64,000 nt of DNA from NCBI GenBank assembly GCA_963675135.1, contig OY776130.1, positions 23,614,001 through 23,678,000 of the forward strand, given 5' to 3'. This DNA is from Galeopsis tetrahit. Taxonomy: Eukaryota; Streptophyta; Magnoliopsida; Lamiales; Lamiaceae. The notes below the pieces were generated by a model, which worked only from the letters and a program-made list of their open reading frames with translations, was not told the origin of the DNA and did no database searches. The translations under genes were made by a program, and so were the position numbers. How positions within the stretch are numbered: the stretch's first letter is position 1; every line of letters starts with the position of its first letter. Shown here piece after piece: positions 47,203 to 57,481 of this stretch.

Positions 47203-48178
47203 CTCCCTTCGTCCCGCTATAAGTTTTTCTTTTGGTTATTTTGATTAAGAATTATGATTAAACAATAGGTGTAGTACAAGTGATGTGATAATGAGAGAGA
47301 AAATAATAGATGAGTAAGAGATGAAGTAGAATAAAATAACAGATAAAGTATAAATAGGGGTGGGTAAATATACCGAAATTTCGGTATACCGAGCTTTTCA
47401 TACCGAAAAAATATCGAAATTATCAAAATTTTCGGTATACCGAAATTTTCAGTACGGTAACGGTATGGAAAATGACCATACCGCGGTATTTCAGTATACC
47501 GAAATTTTTTCGGTATTCGATATGAAACAGTATATTGATATACCGAAATACCGAAACCTTAATAAAATAATAATTTTATAATATAATTTATAATTTTATA
47601 TTATTTTTAAATTAAAATAACTTTAATTATTAAAATTTAAATAAAATAAACCTTAAATAATTATTTTTGATATGAAACAATGATTCAATATTTTCGGTAT
47701 GAATTGGTATACCGGTATTTCGATATGAAATTATGATTCAATATTTTTGATATGAATCGGTATACCGATATGGTATGGTATACCGATATACCGTACCGAA
47801 TATTCGGTATACCGATATACCGTACCGAATATTCGGTATACCGATATACCGTACCGAATATTCGGTATACCGTATCGGTATACCGAATATTCGGTACGGT
47901 ATCGGTATGAATTCTTACATACCGAAAATTTTGGTATACCGAGATTACCGAAAATTTCGGTATGATAACGGTATGTATTTTTTCAATATCGAAATTTTCG
48001 ATATGATAACGGTATGATTATGTATGGTCGGTATACCGTACCGAACCACCCCTAAATATAAATGATGGGATTGAGAGTGAGAAATTCATATGCCAAAAAT
48101 GGGAAAAAATGAAATGAAAAACTTATTATGGAACATCTATAAAAGGAAAGTGGAAAACTTATAGTGGGACGGAGGCAG
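47203..48178. mobile_element. Stowaway-like MITE split by a hAT MITE
   Basis: Ends CTCCCTTCGTCCC and GGGACGGAGGCAG flanked by TA. Without the insertion (47355-48054) it would be about 270 bp. Confidence 0.82.
47355..48054. mobile_element. hAT-type MITE with palindromic repeats
   Basis: Starts TAGGGGTGGGTAAATATACC and ends GTACCGAACCACCCCTA; flanks AGTATAAA and AATATAAA form an 8 bp duplication with one mismatch. The interior is dense in CGGTATACCG-type palindromes, in tandem at 47770-47900. Confidence 0.88.
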
Positions 48179-48423
48179 TATAATTTTTTTTAAGGTTTAA
48201 CCTAACACTTTATTATCGTTTTAAATAATAAAATTTGCTCTTTAAATCTCAAAATAAAAAAAATAAAAACAATAACTAACTTATCAACATTTTTAAAAAT
48301 AATATTAAAAAAATATTCAATTTTTTTTAACTATTTAGAAAGAAAATATAATTATGGAATAGTTAGTATTGCTAAAATTCCTTATTTTATTTAATTATCA
48401 CATATATTGCACACTTACCTTAT

Positions 48424-48655
48424 TTGTCCGTCCCACAATTGTTTGTACTTATAAATAGAATTGTTTTTATAAACCTCACCCTCACAATATTCACATATTT
48501 ACACAAAATGTCATTACTTTTACATTCTTTTTAATCACTTTTTTACTTTATTCATATAACTTTACAAAATTACCCCTCAATACTTCACTCATTACATTTT
48601 TTTTCTTAAAAAGTGTGTTCATTTTGTGGTGCAAACACTTATGGGACGGAGGGAG
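48424..48655. mobile_element. Stowaway-like MITE, left end worn
   Basis: GTCCGTCCCACAATTGTTTG on the left and TGGGACGGAGGGAG on the right are inverted; the outermost left bases have diverged. Confidence 0.65.
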
Positions 48656-49369
48656 TATTATATAAATTAAATTAAATATATCGATTTGTTAGGTTTAAAA
48701 AATTTGAAAAAAGCTTGAGAACGACCTATTTAACCTATTTAACTAAATTCACGTTGAATAGTTTGACTCATTCACACTAAATAAAAAGAAAAAATAGTAA
48801 ATTTTATAGAATGAAAAAATGTAAAGTGTAAAAAAAAGTGTACCCGACAGTGGGCTTTTTTAATTAATTATTACTGTTTAGAATTTTTTTTAATAAAATA
48901 GTGTTGTTTGGATGAACTTTATTAAAATAAATTGAAGTGTCCTATGTAAAGACGCCTTTCTCCTGAAACAGTACATACTCCATTTCAATTGGCGCCTTTG
49001 TGAAGAAACCAAAGTGCATCCAATAGAGTGCTGCAGGTTGGTGTCAGCAAGATAGGGTAGGCACACTCTTTGAAGAGGCGTCCATTTGGACAGATGGCAA
49101 GGTGGGGCCCGAACACTGACATATTGATTTTGCAAGAGGGAAGAGTGCCTATACATTGGGCACCTTCTGAAACTGCCCCTCTAAAATCTCCTGCATCCCT
49201 ACAAGGCTACAACCCCATTTGAATTAATTAGTTGACTGTAAAAAAATAAATCAAAGTTAGTGTTAAGTGACCATAAATTCAATAGTGTACTCTTGTGTTT
49301 GACTATCCGTTTCTCACTCTATAGGATCTATAGGGTTAGTGTTTGATTACTCATTTCAATGGGTTGATT

Positions 49370-49560
49370 CTATTAAATTAAAATCTAATAGTTAGATTTA
49401 TTAAATTAATTTTTTCACCATATAGTGTTGATTAAATTAAAATCTAATAGTTAGATTCATTAAATTAATTTTTTCAGTATATGGCGTTGATTAAATTAAA
49501 ATTTAATAGTTAGGTTCATTAAATTAAATTTTTTACCATATTGATTAAATTAAAATCTAA
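49370..49560. repeat. 58 bp tandem repeat inside the MULE
   Basis: Three to four units containing GATTAAATTAAAATCTAATA and TTCATTAAATTAATTTTTT follow one another. Confidence 0.75.
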
Positions 49561-49893
49561 TATTTAGGAGGGTTTATTCAATTGAGATTCTATTGAATTT
49601 TTTTGGACTTTAAAAAGTACGTGGATTTATAAAATTCATAGAGTCCATGCAGAGTTTGACTGACTTTTTTTATTGATTTATATGGATTTTCATAGACTTG
49701 ACAGGATTGTGGAATATATTTTTTTATTAATTTTCATAAATTTTCATAAACTTCGATATTGATTCAAAGAGTTTTTTTTAATGTGTAGTGTTTTTAAAAA
49801 AAAAAAATATTATATATATATTATATAAAATATTTTACCAATAATATATATATATATATATATATAAATAAAGTATTTTATCAATAAAATATA

Positions 49894-50127
49894 CTCCCTC
49901 CGTCCGCCTATAAGCTTCCCGTTACTTTTTGGCACAGAGATTAAGAAAAGTGATTAAATAATAGATATAGTACAAGTGATGTGATTGGGGGAAAGAGAGA
50001 GATAGAGAGTAAAGGTAAGCTATAAAGTAATGTGTAAGAAAAAATACTTACCAAAAAGGGTATGAGAAGCTTATAGACGGACAGACAAAAATGGTAAAAT
50101 GGAAAACTTATAGGCGGACGGAGGGAG
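49894..50127. mobile_element. Stowaway MITE inside the Tourist-like MITE
   Basis: CTCCCTCCGTCCGCCTATAA and its inverse, with TA on both sides. 234 bp. Confidence 0.9.
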
Positions 50128-50154
50128 TATATATATATATATAAAGTTTATATA

Positions 50155-50295
50155 TTAATTCGGGCGGGTCGAATACCCGCGGGTCGGGCATAAGACCCAA
50201 ACCCGATCCATACTTAATACGGGGCGAATCTGACCTGGCCCAAAGCTCGCGGGTGGGGTGGGTATCCGCGGGTCGGGTCAATATTGTCATTCCTA
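50155..50295. mobile_element. hAT MITE end, truncated
   Basis: GC-rich CGGGTCGGG/CCCGCGGG text as in the hAT MITE at 33174. The end has a degraded GTCATTCCTAC terminus, and the left end appears lost next to the TA run. Confidence 0.45.
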
Positions 50296-51392
50296 CTTCT
50301 GATCTTTCGTCTTCAGAGTTCTTTGAGAGAATCCGTTGAAATCTCTTGTTTTTAGAAGAGATTTTGGATAGTGCAATTTATTTATATGTTTGGGGGAGAA
50401 TCCAACAAAATTCATAGAGTATTAAAATCCATAGACTATTGAATACCTAAATATTTTTAAAGACTTTTTAAAATCCGTATTGAATACCTCAAAATTTTAA
50501 AAGACTTTTTAAAATCCGAATTGAATACCCCCAAACTTTGAAAGTCCAAAAAAATTCTACAGAATCCACAACCAATACACCCCCTTAGATTCTTTAAGAA
50601 TATAGTGTTGATTAAATTAATTTTAAGAAAACTTCAACTCAGATTTATAGTTACGAAAGTATTTTCTACCGTCTTTTTTATTTTGTGAATATCGAATATA
50701 ATATTATTTTATAAAATTAATATAAAAATACAAAATTGTAATACAATTTTATTTATTTTGGATAAATCGAGAAATTTGTGAGTTACAAACTTACTATCTC
50801 TAATTAATTCTCATCTGATTCTTGAAATCTCAACTTTAATTTATTTTTGCAATCAACTAATTAATTCAAATGAGGGTGCAGGGATGCATGAGATTGTAGG
50901 GGTGCACCATGGAATAGATAATTATAGGCGCTTCTCCCTCTTGCAAAATCAATATGTCAGTGTTCGGCCCCACCTTGCCATCTGTCAAAATGGGCGTCTC
51001 TTCAAAGGGCGCTTACTCTGTCTTGCTGACACCAACCTGCAGCACTGTTGGATGCACGTTGGTTTCTTCACAAAGGCGCCAATTAAAATGGAGTATGTAC
51101 TGTTTTAGAAGAAAGGCGCCTTCACATAGGGCGCTTCAATTTATTTTAATAAAGTTCATCCAAACAACACTATTTCATTAAAAAAAAATCTAAACAGTAA
51201 TCTATATATATATAATAACACAACAATGGCTTATTGGAGAAGTTCTCGCCTAAATTGCCAAAATAATAAAATATTGTTATAGTGGGTCCACATTTTAAAA
51301 TTCTTTTTGTATCTCTTCCTTTATTTTCATTTTCTCTCTCCACTCTCTGTAATATGCTCAATTAATTATTTTTGGTAAATCTTAATTTTATT

Positions 51393-51512
51393 TTTTATTT
51401 TTTTGATGGAAGTTAAATACTCATCCCTTTTTTTCCCCTCCCCATGACTCGAACCCAGGACCTAAGGCCTAGGTAGTGGTGTTCTAACCACTTGAGCTAT
51501 CCCACTTTGTCA
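51393..51512 (-). mobile_element. tRNA-derived SINE
   Basis: On the minus strand GGGATAGCTCAAGTGGTTAG (box A) is followed by GGTCCTGGGTTCGAGTCATG (box B) and an A-rich tail. The 14 bp duplication ATCTTAATTTTATT flanks it (51379-51392, 51513-51526). About 120 bp. Confidence 0.85.
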
Positions 51513-51751
51513 ATCTTAATTTTATTCAATATTATTGTGACATATTTTATTCAATATTATTGTGACATTTATTTTTTAAATAAAATATTAAAATTAATGG
51601 TTCTAAAAAAAAATTCTTATACCATTGTATGTATACAAAAAATCATTTATTAACATCACATTGTTTATATTAATTTATAAACATGCACGGGATAAATATT
51701 AGTATATATAATATCGCCTAAAATGTTGCAATAGTAAAATATTATTTTTTG

Positions 51752-51942
51752 GGTAAAGTCTAGTATGCACTCGAGTGCATGCTGTGCACCCTAGTGCATG
51801 TGCACTTTTCAGTTTACTGACTTACACTTTTTGGTAAATGGTGTTGCATTTTTCAATTATTACTTATACAGTTTAATAATTGAAAAATGCAACACCATTT
51901 ACCAAAAAGTGTAAGTCAGTAACTGAAAAGTGCAACATGGAC
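51752..51942. mobile_element. Foldback insertion with 60-base hairpin
   Basis: Flanked by the 9 bp repeat TATTTTTTG (51743-51751, 51943-51951). Inside, 51801-51862 and 51874-51934 pair as a hairpin with one 1-base gap and an 11-base loop. The hairpin covers 134 of 191 bases. Confidence 0.75.
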
Positions 51943-52519
51943 TATTTTTTGTGGGGTTCACCAATAAAATATCATATTTTAAAATTCTTTCTCTCCCTCT
52001 TCCTTTATTTTCATTTTCTTCTTTCTCTCCCTCTTCCTTTATTTTCATTTTCTCTCTCCTTTTTCTATGGTCAATTTTTCTTCTTTGAGTTTCTTTATTA
52101 TTCTCTATTAGGAATATAATATTGTATCATTCATATAATATTATAATTCATATCTATCTTTTTAGTATATTTGATCAAATCTTCGTGTGTATTTTATAGA
52201 TATGCTTCTTTGTATTTATAAATATAACTATTGTAAAACATTATTACTTATCAAATACTATATAAAATGAATATTTATTAATTATGTTCAATTAATTATT
52301 TTTGACAAATCTTAATTTTATCCAATATTATTGTGACGTTTATTTCTCAACTAAAATATTAAAATTAATGTTCCTAAAAAATATTCTTATACTATTGTAT
52401 GTATACAAAAAAAAAAATCATTTATTAACATCACACTGTTTATATAAGTTTATTACTAGTAACTAATTAAAAAAGCCCCGGACAGTGATAATATATTAAT
52501 TTTATACTAATATAATCAT

Positions 52520-52715
52520 TATAACTTCCGGAGAGAAGGGGATCTGAGAATTTCGAGCTCTTGGAGTATAGTATCTCGGGGGAGCTTCTTCAGTAAGGAT
52601 TACAAATCAAATGTGGCCACTCTCACAGCACTACAAATTACTTTGAGACTGTGTGAGCTTAATGAAAATGGTAATTACCATGCCCCATCTCCTAGGCGAA
52701 TCAAACTCGGGTAAA
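52520..52715 (+). other. Possible exon fragment, unrecognised
   Basis: A more balanced-composition stretch with several open codons (AATGGTAATTACCATGCCCC, then CGAATCAAACTCGG) ends at a donor-like GGGTAAAT at about 52710. No second exon or known domain is seen. It could be an orphan first exon. Confidence 0.25.
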
Positions 52716-53218
52716 TTTCTTCTTCTTAGTCAGACTCATGGACATTACAAATAGTTAGTCTTTATCTCCTTAACTGCCATCTTGAATTATACTTTTAGTT
52801 TGAAAGATTGTGTTTATTGTAGTTCATAGATAAATTTTTGTGGTTGACATCTGTGTTTTTTTGTTGGGATTTGAGTATTTTATAGTATCTTTTTATGGAA
52901 CTGTCTTTTAAAATTTGGAACCTGAATGTGGCTTGGGGTTTTCCTTAATCTTGGAGTTCTTGGAACTCAAGAAATCATGTGCCGCTGTCCCAGAATCCGA
53001 TTCTCCTCTTTGTTCATTTTTTTTCATTTCTAAACGAGTGATTTCTTCGAAAAATAGTTTTTCTCCTAATTTTTTTTCCCGAAATGTGAGGTTTCTTTAG
53101 ACAACTTTGTGGTTTTTTTATGATTAAAAAAAACAACATTTTTGCTAAAATTTAGTATTAAGATGTCAATTGGGCAAATTTTCTGTATTGATTCATTTTA
53201 TTGAAAACTTATCATATA
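52716..53218. other. Intergenic stretch, nothing recognised
   Basis: AT-rich and T-rich; the one open frame (52915-53100) gives a low-complexity peptide and is not credited. Confidence 0.5.
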
Positions 53219-53293
53219 CTCCTCCGTCCCAATATAGTTTTCCCTTTCTTTGTGGTGTTTTGATTAAGGAAAATAATAAAATAATAGATATAG
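53219..53293. mobile_element. Stowaway MITE left part, truncated
   Basis: Begins CTCCTCCGTCCC after TA and breaks off at AATAGATATAG, where the next repeat begins. Confidence 0.65.
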
Positions 53294-53640
53294 GGTGCGT
53301 TTGATACACAAAATAAAATTATGCGGAAAAGGGGCGTATAAGGGGTCCTCAATATAATTTAATATAGGAAGAGGTGTATAAGTGATGTATTAAATCAAAT
53401 TCTTGTTTGATAGAAAATACAAAAAGTGGTACTAAAAACCATGAATCATGTTAATTCTTGTGTGATAGAGTGTATTAACCAGTGTATAAAATTATTTTTT
53501 GTTTGATAGAATGCATACCCCACCATATAAATTGTGAAAAATGATGAAAAGACAATTTTACCCTCGTTATACAGGCATCAATACATCGTTTGATACGTAA
53601 TATTATTTCTAAATCAACATTACATAGCCAAATAAATCAT
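53294..53640. mobile_element. Terminal region of a PIF/Harbinger-like element
   Basis: Begins GGGTGCGTTTGATACACAAA and repeats GTTTGATAGAA-type text three to four times up to about 53600, as subterminal repeats of such elements do. It lies in front of an ORF1-type gene. I could not find the opposite end. Confidence 0.45.
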
Positions 53641-53851
53641 TTTTTGGGAAGCTTCTCTCTCACATTTCTCACTTGGTTCTTCAGCGGGAAAAAAAAGTTC
53701 CACACATTTCCATCGGTGCTCACCCTCCTTCCTTCATACTATTTCCGGCTGTCGTCGTTTTTTTTTCCGCCGCTAATCCCTTTTCCCTGTTTTTCCCTGT
53801 TCAGGTGCGATCTTCTTTTTATCCCTTGTCGAGTTGCGCATTTCATTCCAG

Positions 53852-54143
53852 GTAAGTTGGTACGTTCTCTTCGTTTTTTCGAGAAATTTTCAATTTTTTG
53901 CAATGTTTTAGTTTATTTCACTTCGTTGGACTATCATTTTATGGATTAGGGCTTAATAACTGTGTTTCATTTCCGATTCTATGCTCACAGGGGTTTAGGG
54001 CTTATTATTTGTCTTTCACACCCGATTACATATGGGTTTATGATTATATGGGTTTGTTGGAGTTTATGATTGTCGATGATATGGGTTTACATATGCTAGT
54101 GTTGTTTTGGTTTTTGATTGCTTGTTGTTTAATACGACTGTAG
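53852..54143 (+). other. 5' UTR intron of the Myb/SANT-like gene
   Basis: CCAG then GTAAGTTG at 53852, and GACTGTAG directly before the ATG at 54144, are good donor and acceptor sites. Confidence 0.55.
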
Positions 54144-54879
54144 ATGGAGGGCGGGGGATCTAGTTTCGATACGGCGCCCGTAAAGGGTAAACGAAGGTAC
54201 AAAGTCCGAGCAAGGAAGACTACGACTGATTCATTGAAGAGGACTCGACGCAATTGGACTGACCATGAAGAGTCATTGTTGCTCGATAAGCTAAAAGAAT
54301 TAGTGTTGGAAGGCTGGAAGTCTGAGAACGGGTTCAGACCTGGATACCAAACAAAGCTTGAAGAAATGTTGATGCAGGCGCTCCCTGGCACTGACTTTCG
54401 TGCCAATCCTCACATAAAATCGAAGATTGTCATGTGGAAAAGGTATTATGGTTCTGTCAAGACAATGCTGACTGATAACTCCGGCATTGGTTTCAACACC
54501 ACGACACATCTTATTGATTGCAACAATGACATGTGGGAGAAGATTGTTAAGGTATCCAAAATAAAATAAAATTGGTGTGTTCTGTAAAATACGGTTTTGT
54601 TCATTGTATTTTCTGTCTAACTCGTTAACTGTATGTTTGTTTAGAAGGATCCAAGCACCGCGACTATGCGCTTTAAGCCTAGCCAATGTATGATGACTGG
54701 ATTGAGGTCTTTGGGAATGACCGGGCGACTGGTGAGGGAGCCGAGGATGTGTATGAAGCATTTACTTCTCTTGTTGATGACATTCCTGAAACTAACGATG
54801 ATGTGCACTTCGAATCCCAGCCAACACAAGGTGGGAATTCGAACTTTGAGGCTAATGGCAACCCGGATCAGACTCAGAT

Positions 54880-56235
54880 TGTCACATCCCGATTTTAGGG
54901 GCCTAGATGAAAACACCATATTTTTACTTTTGAAGGCCAACTTAAATAAAATACTGTCTTATCTTGACTTTCAAAAGACTTTGAAATACTGAAGTAGATC
55001 AAATTTATGAATTATAAAAAGATGTGCAGCGGAAGTAAATATTAAATAATGACAATTTTGAAAACTTAACACCAATCACTCGAAAATAAATAAATTTACT
55101 TTAAAGGTAAACATAATTTTTAATACAATTAAAAGATATGACTTTTTTATTAAACGAAATACTTTAAATAACATATGATCGAACTATATTAAATCGCAGT
55201 TTTTAAAATAATAATTACTTTCTAGACATCCAAATTCACCGGCCCTCCACTGCAACTCTTTAAATCTGTAAAATGTTAAGTAGATTGGGGTGAGCAAAAC
55301 AACTAGCTCAGTGGGATCAACTTTGTCACAGTTAAATATAACATATGAATAAAATCATAAACTCACAAACATGCATATTAAAACACTTATTTTTCATTGG
55401 CTATACCAATGATGCGCTGGCTATACCAACGATGCACGGTTTCCCGCGAATAAAATACTTATTTTTCATTGGCTATACCAATGATGCGCTGGCTATACCA
55501 ACGATGCGCTGGCTGAACCAACGATGCACGGTTTCCCGCGAAATAAAACATGCGTTAACGAATAACTTGTGAAGTCATAACATGCGTTAACGATTAGCTT
55601 GTAAAATTTATGTAGCAAGTAACAATGTCATTCAAATGAACATTTAAAGTTGACAAATATATCCAATCAAATAGTAAGAAAATCCCACCTCGATTAATAT
55701 CTTGGATGCCAAAAATCACGTTAGTCTTAGCGAATGAAGAATGGAACACACTGATTTTTCTAATCTAGAGAGAACTTATTTTTATGCTGATAATATTTCT
55801 GTGATTCGGTCTTTAGAAAATACCAATAAAAATAATTTATATAATAGAAGAAGGTGTAGAATTTTAGTTGAGAAAAATTAGGAATTCAATTTATATATGT
55901 GTATATCGTGATCTGTACATGCAAAACACCCTTTAAATTTCAATTAGTAGATTTGGGAATAGTATTTCGGTTGAGATAAATATGGGATATAAGGTTTTAT
56001 GCGAATAATTGAGTTTTAAATATTCTTTAATAATTATATAAGAAAATCTAATCTAATTTAATAAAAATAAAATATTAATATGCAGATTATAAATATGTAC
56101 GCATACATTATAATTAAATCTTATATGTATATAATTAAATCTTATATGTATATTAAATTAACAATATCAAATTATCATATTTTATTTATATTAAAAAAAT
56201 ATCTTATGCTTTTATTAAATTTTCGGGATGTTACA
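54880..56235. mobile_element. Solo LTR, chromovirus (Tekay/Del)-like
   Basis: TGTCACATCCCGATTTTAGG at the start and TTTTCGGGATGTTACA at the end, with the perfect 5 bp duplication CAGAT (54875-54879, 56236-56240). No internal region. TGTCAC-TCCCG and CGGGATGTTACA ends are usual for this gypsy group. Confidence 0.9.
55387..55545. repeat. Tandem repeats in the solo LTR
   Basis: GGCTATACCAATGATGCGCT units of about 20 bp occur five times, and a larger unit ending CACGGTTTCCCGCGAA occurs twice. Confidence 0.85.
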
Positions 56236-56625
56236 CAGATGCATTGTTCGATGGACAAAAACTCAGAAACTCAGGTTCCGACACCCACGAATGGTCGTCG
56301 TCCCACTAATTCGAGGAAGCGTAGCTCTTCTGTGGTCAATTCTGAAGATCTCTTGATGGACGTCCTTGGACAGATGGCCACCTCTTCTGACAAGCGACTA
56401 GATGTCATTTGTGATGTGTTTAAATACGAGTCAAGTCTGGGTATGCAACTGTGTCACATATACAACATGCTTGGCGAAATTCCAGCATTGACGATTGATG
56501 AAAGGATTGACACAGCAAGGCTTCTTGTTCAAAATAGTGGCCTTCTGGAGATGTTCATGGGATTTCCAGATGAAGCTCGTGCTCGGTTTGTGCACCGGTT
56601 ACTTTCCGGAGATTTTAAGATATGA

Positions 56626-57481
56626 AGGCAGGTTGTTGACGTCTTATTAAGTTTTTTGATGCTGGTCCGTTGACTGAGATGATACTCTATTAACTCTATT
56701 AACTATTCATACTTTTGTTGTTGTTGGATAACCTATTCACTACTCTCGTTTCTTTTGGATCGTGTTAATGACGCTTGTTGAGTACCTTTTGGACTCTACG
56801 GTTGATCGGTGTAGACATTTGATTATTTAGGATGGTTTAATGTGAATGCATTTTGGTTGTTCGTGCAACTGCTCATCAATAATTTTAGTTAAATGGATGC
56901 TCTTGACTTGGTATAAACACATCATGAATGGGTCTTGTCTTGGTATAAAGGACTCAACATATGTTTTGTTGGTTGAAGTTGGAGTTGAGTCATTGATATT
57001 TGTGGTTGAAGTCATCAATTCACACTTGTTTTGTTGTGGATTGATTTACTTGTTTTGGTGTCTCATACATGTGTACTACATGTTTGTCGATATAGTATTG
57101 TATAAACGTTTGAGACAATGGTCAATTACAAACACCATCAGTTTGAGCATTATCACTTGCATTTGACGTATTCTTGGTGAATCCAAAACACATGTTAGAC
57201 TATGTATTTCCAACTGAACCAACCAATGATTGTTGTTTAAATTTGTACTCTTGTGTGATTATTTGCGTGGGAATAAGAGTGTTTTCAACTAAACCAACCA
57301 AACTATGCACAGAGTGGAGCAACACTATTTTACCAAATAACAACAATCATATTACACATGTTCTGTGCACCACATTTCAAAAACTACGTTCTATTATACA
57401 TGCCAAAAATAAAAAACTTTTACATTCTTCTACTACATCATTGTAATACATTTCAAAACCAAGCACATTCAACACACATTA
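56626..57481. other. Intergenic, likely 3' UTRs of the flanking genes
   Basis: No coding frame is credited. The stretch lies between two convergent genes. Confidence 0.5.

Larger units (their letters stand above)
49567..50584. mobile_element. Tourist/PIF-Harbinger-like MITE with insertions
   Basis: Inverted ends: GGAGGGTTTATTCAATTGAG at the left and GGGGTGTATTGGTTGTGGAT read inward at the right, both leading to GAATTTTTTTGGACTTT. Flanked by TTA on each side, the 3 bp duplication of this superfamily. Confidence 0.8.
51201..52459. mobile_element. Helitron, possibly two in tandem
   Basis: Starts TCTATATATA and ends ACTAG, inserted between A and T without target duplication (CAGTAA before, TAACTA after). 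The matching arm of the host MULE reads CAGTAATAATTA, which confirms the empty site. TC and CTRR ends with A/T insertion are Helitron hallmarks. The interior contains two diverged copies of the same text (from about 51247 and 51713), the first ending near 51697 in GCACGGGATAAATATTAG, so two copies may lie head to tail. No Rep/helicase frame. Confidence 0.65.
48853..52478. mobile_element. Mutator-like element with 400 bp inverted arms, heavily nested
   Basis: Left arm 48853-49262 and right arm 50829-51200 plus 52460-52478 are inverted copies. Outer ends GGCTTTTTTAATTAATTA and GGCTTTTTTAATTAGTTA (read inward) are flanked by CCGACAGTG and CGGACAGTG, a 9 bp duplication with one mismatch. No transposase frame is present. 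The loop between the arms holds a Tourist-like MITE with its own insertions, and the right arm is cut by a Helitron. Confidence 0.75.
54144..56625 (+). pseudogene. Myb/SANT-like DNA-binding protein (PIF/Harbinger ORF1 type), split by a solo LTR
   Basis: Exon 1 is 54144-54551: MEGGGSSFDTAPVKGKRRYK, a basic stretch, then the Myb/SANT-like trihelix domain (RRNWTDHEESLLLDKLKEL, GFRPGYQTKLEEML, HIKSKIVMWKRYYGSVKTML, NDMWEKIVK). Exon 2 starts at 54645 (KDPSTATMRFK); it loses one base at about 54677-54680 and continues in another frame (MYDDWIEVFGNDRATGEGAE). At 54880 a 1.36 kb solo LTR interrupts the exon; the same frame resumes at 56241 and ends DEARARFVHRLLSGDFKI at 56625. Total about 340 codons. 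In PIF/Harbinger elements such a protein helps the transposase bind DNA and enter the nucleus; related host genes also exist. No transposase gene is found nearby. Confidence 0.82.

Noticed and set aside
48890..51181. Frames in the two arms of the long-armed MULE
   Set aside because: They are mirror images of the same inverted repeat, without a domain or conserved start.
51440..51508. Possible tRNA gene on the minus strand
   Set aside because: Box A and box B are present but the acceptor stem does not close, and the A-rich tail with a 14 bp duplication marks a SINE.
53590..53949. 119-codon frame in front of the Myb/SANT-like gene
   Set aside because: Phe- and Ser-rich, crosses a good splice donor and lies in the likely 5' UTR.
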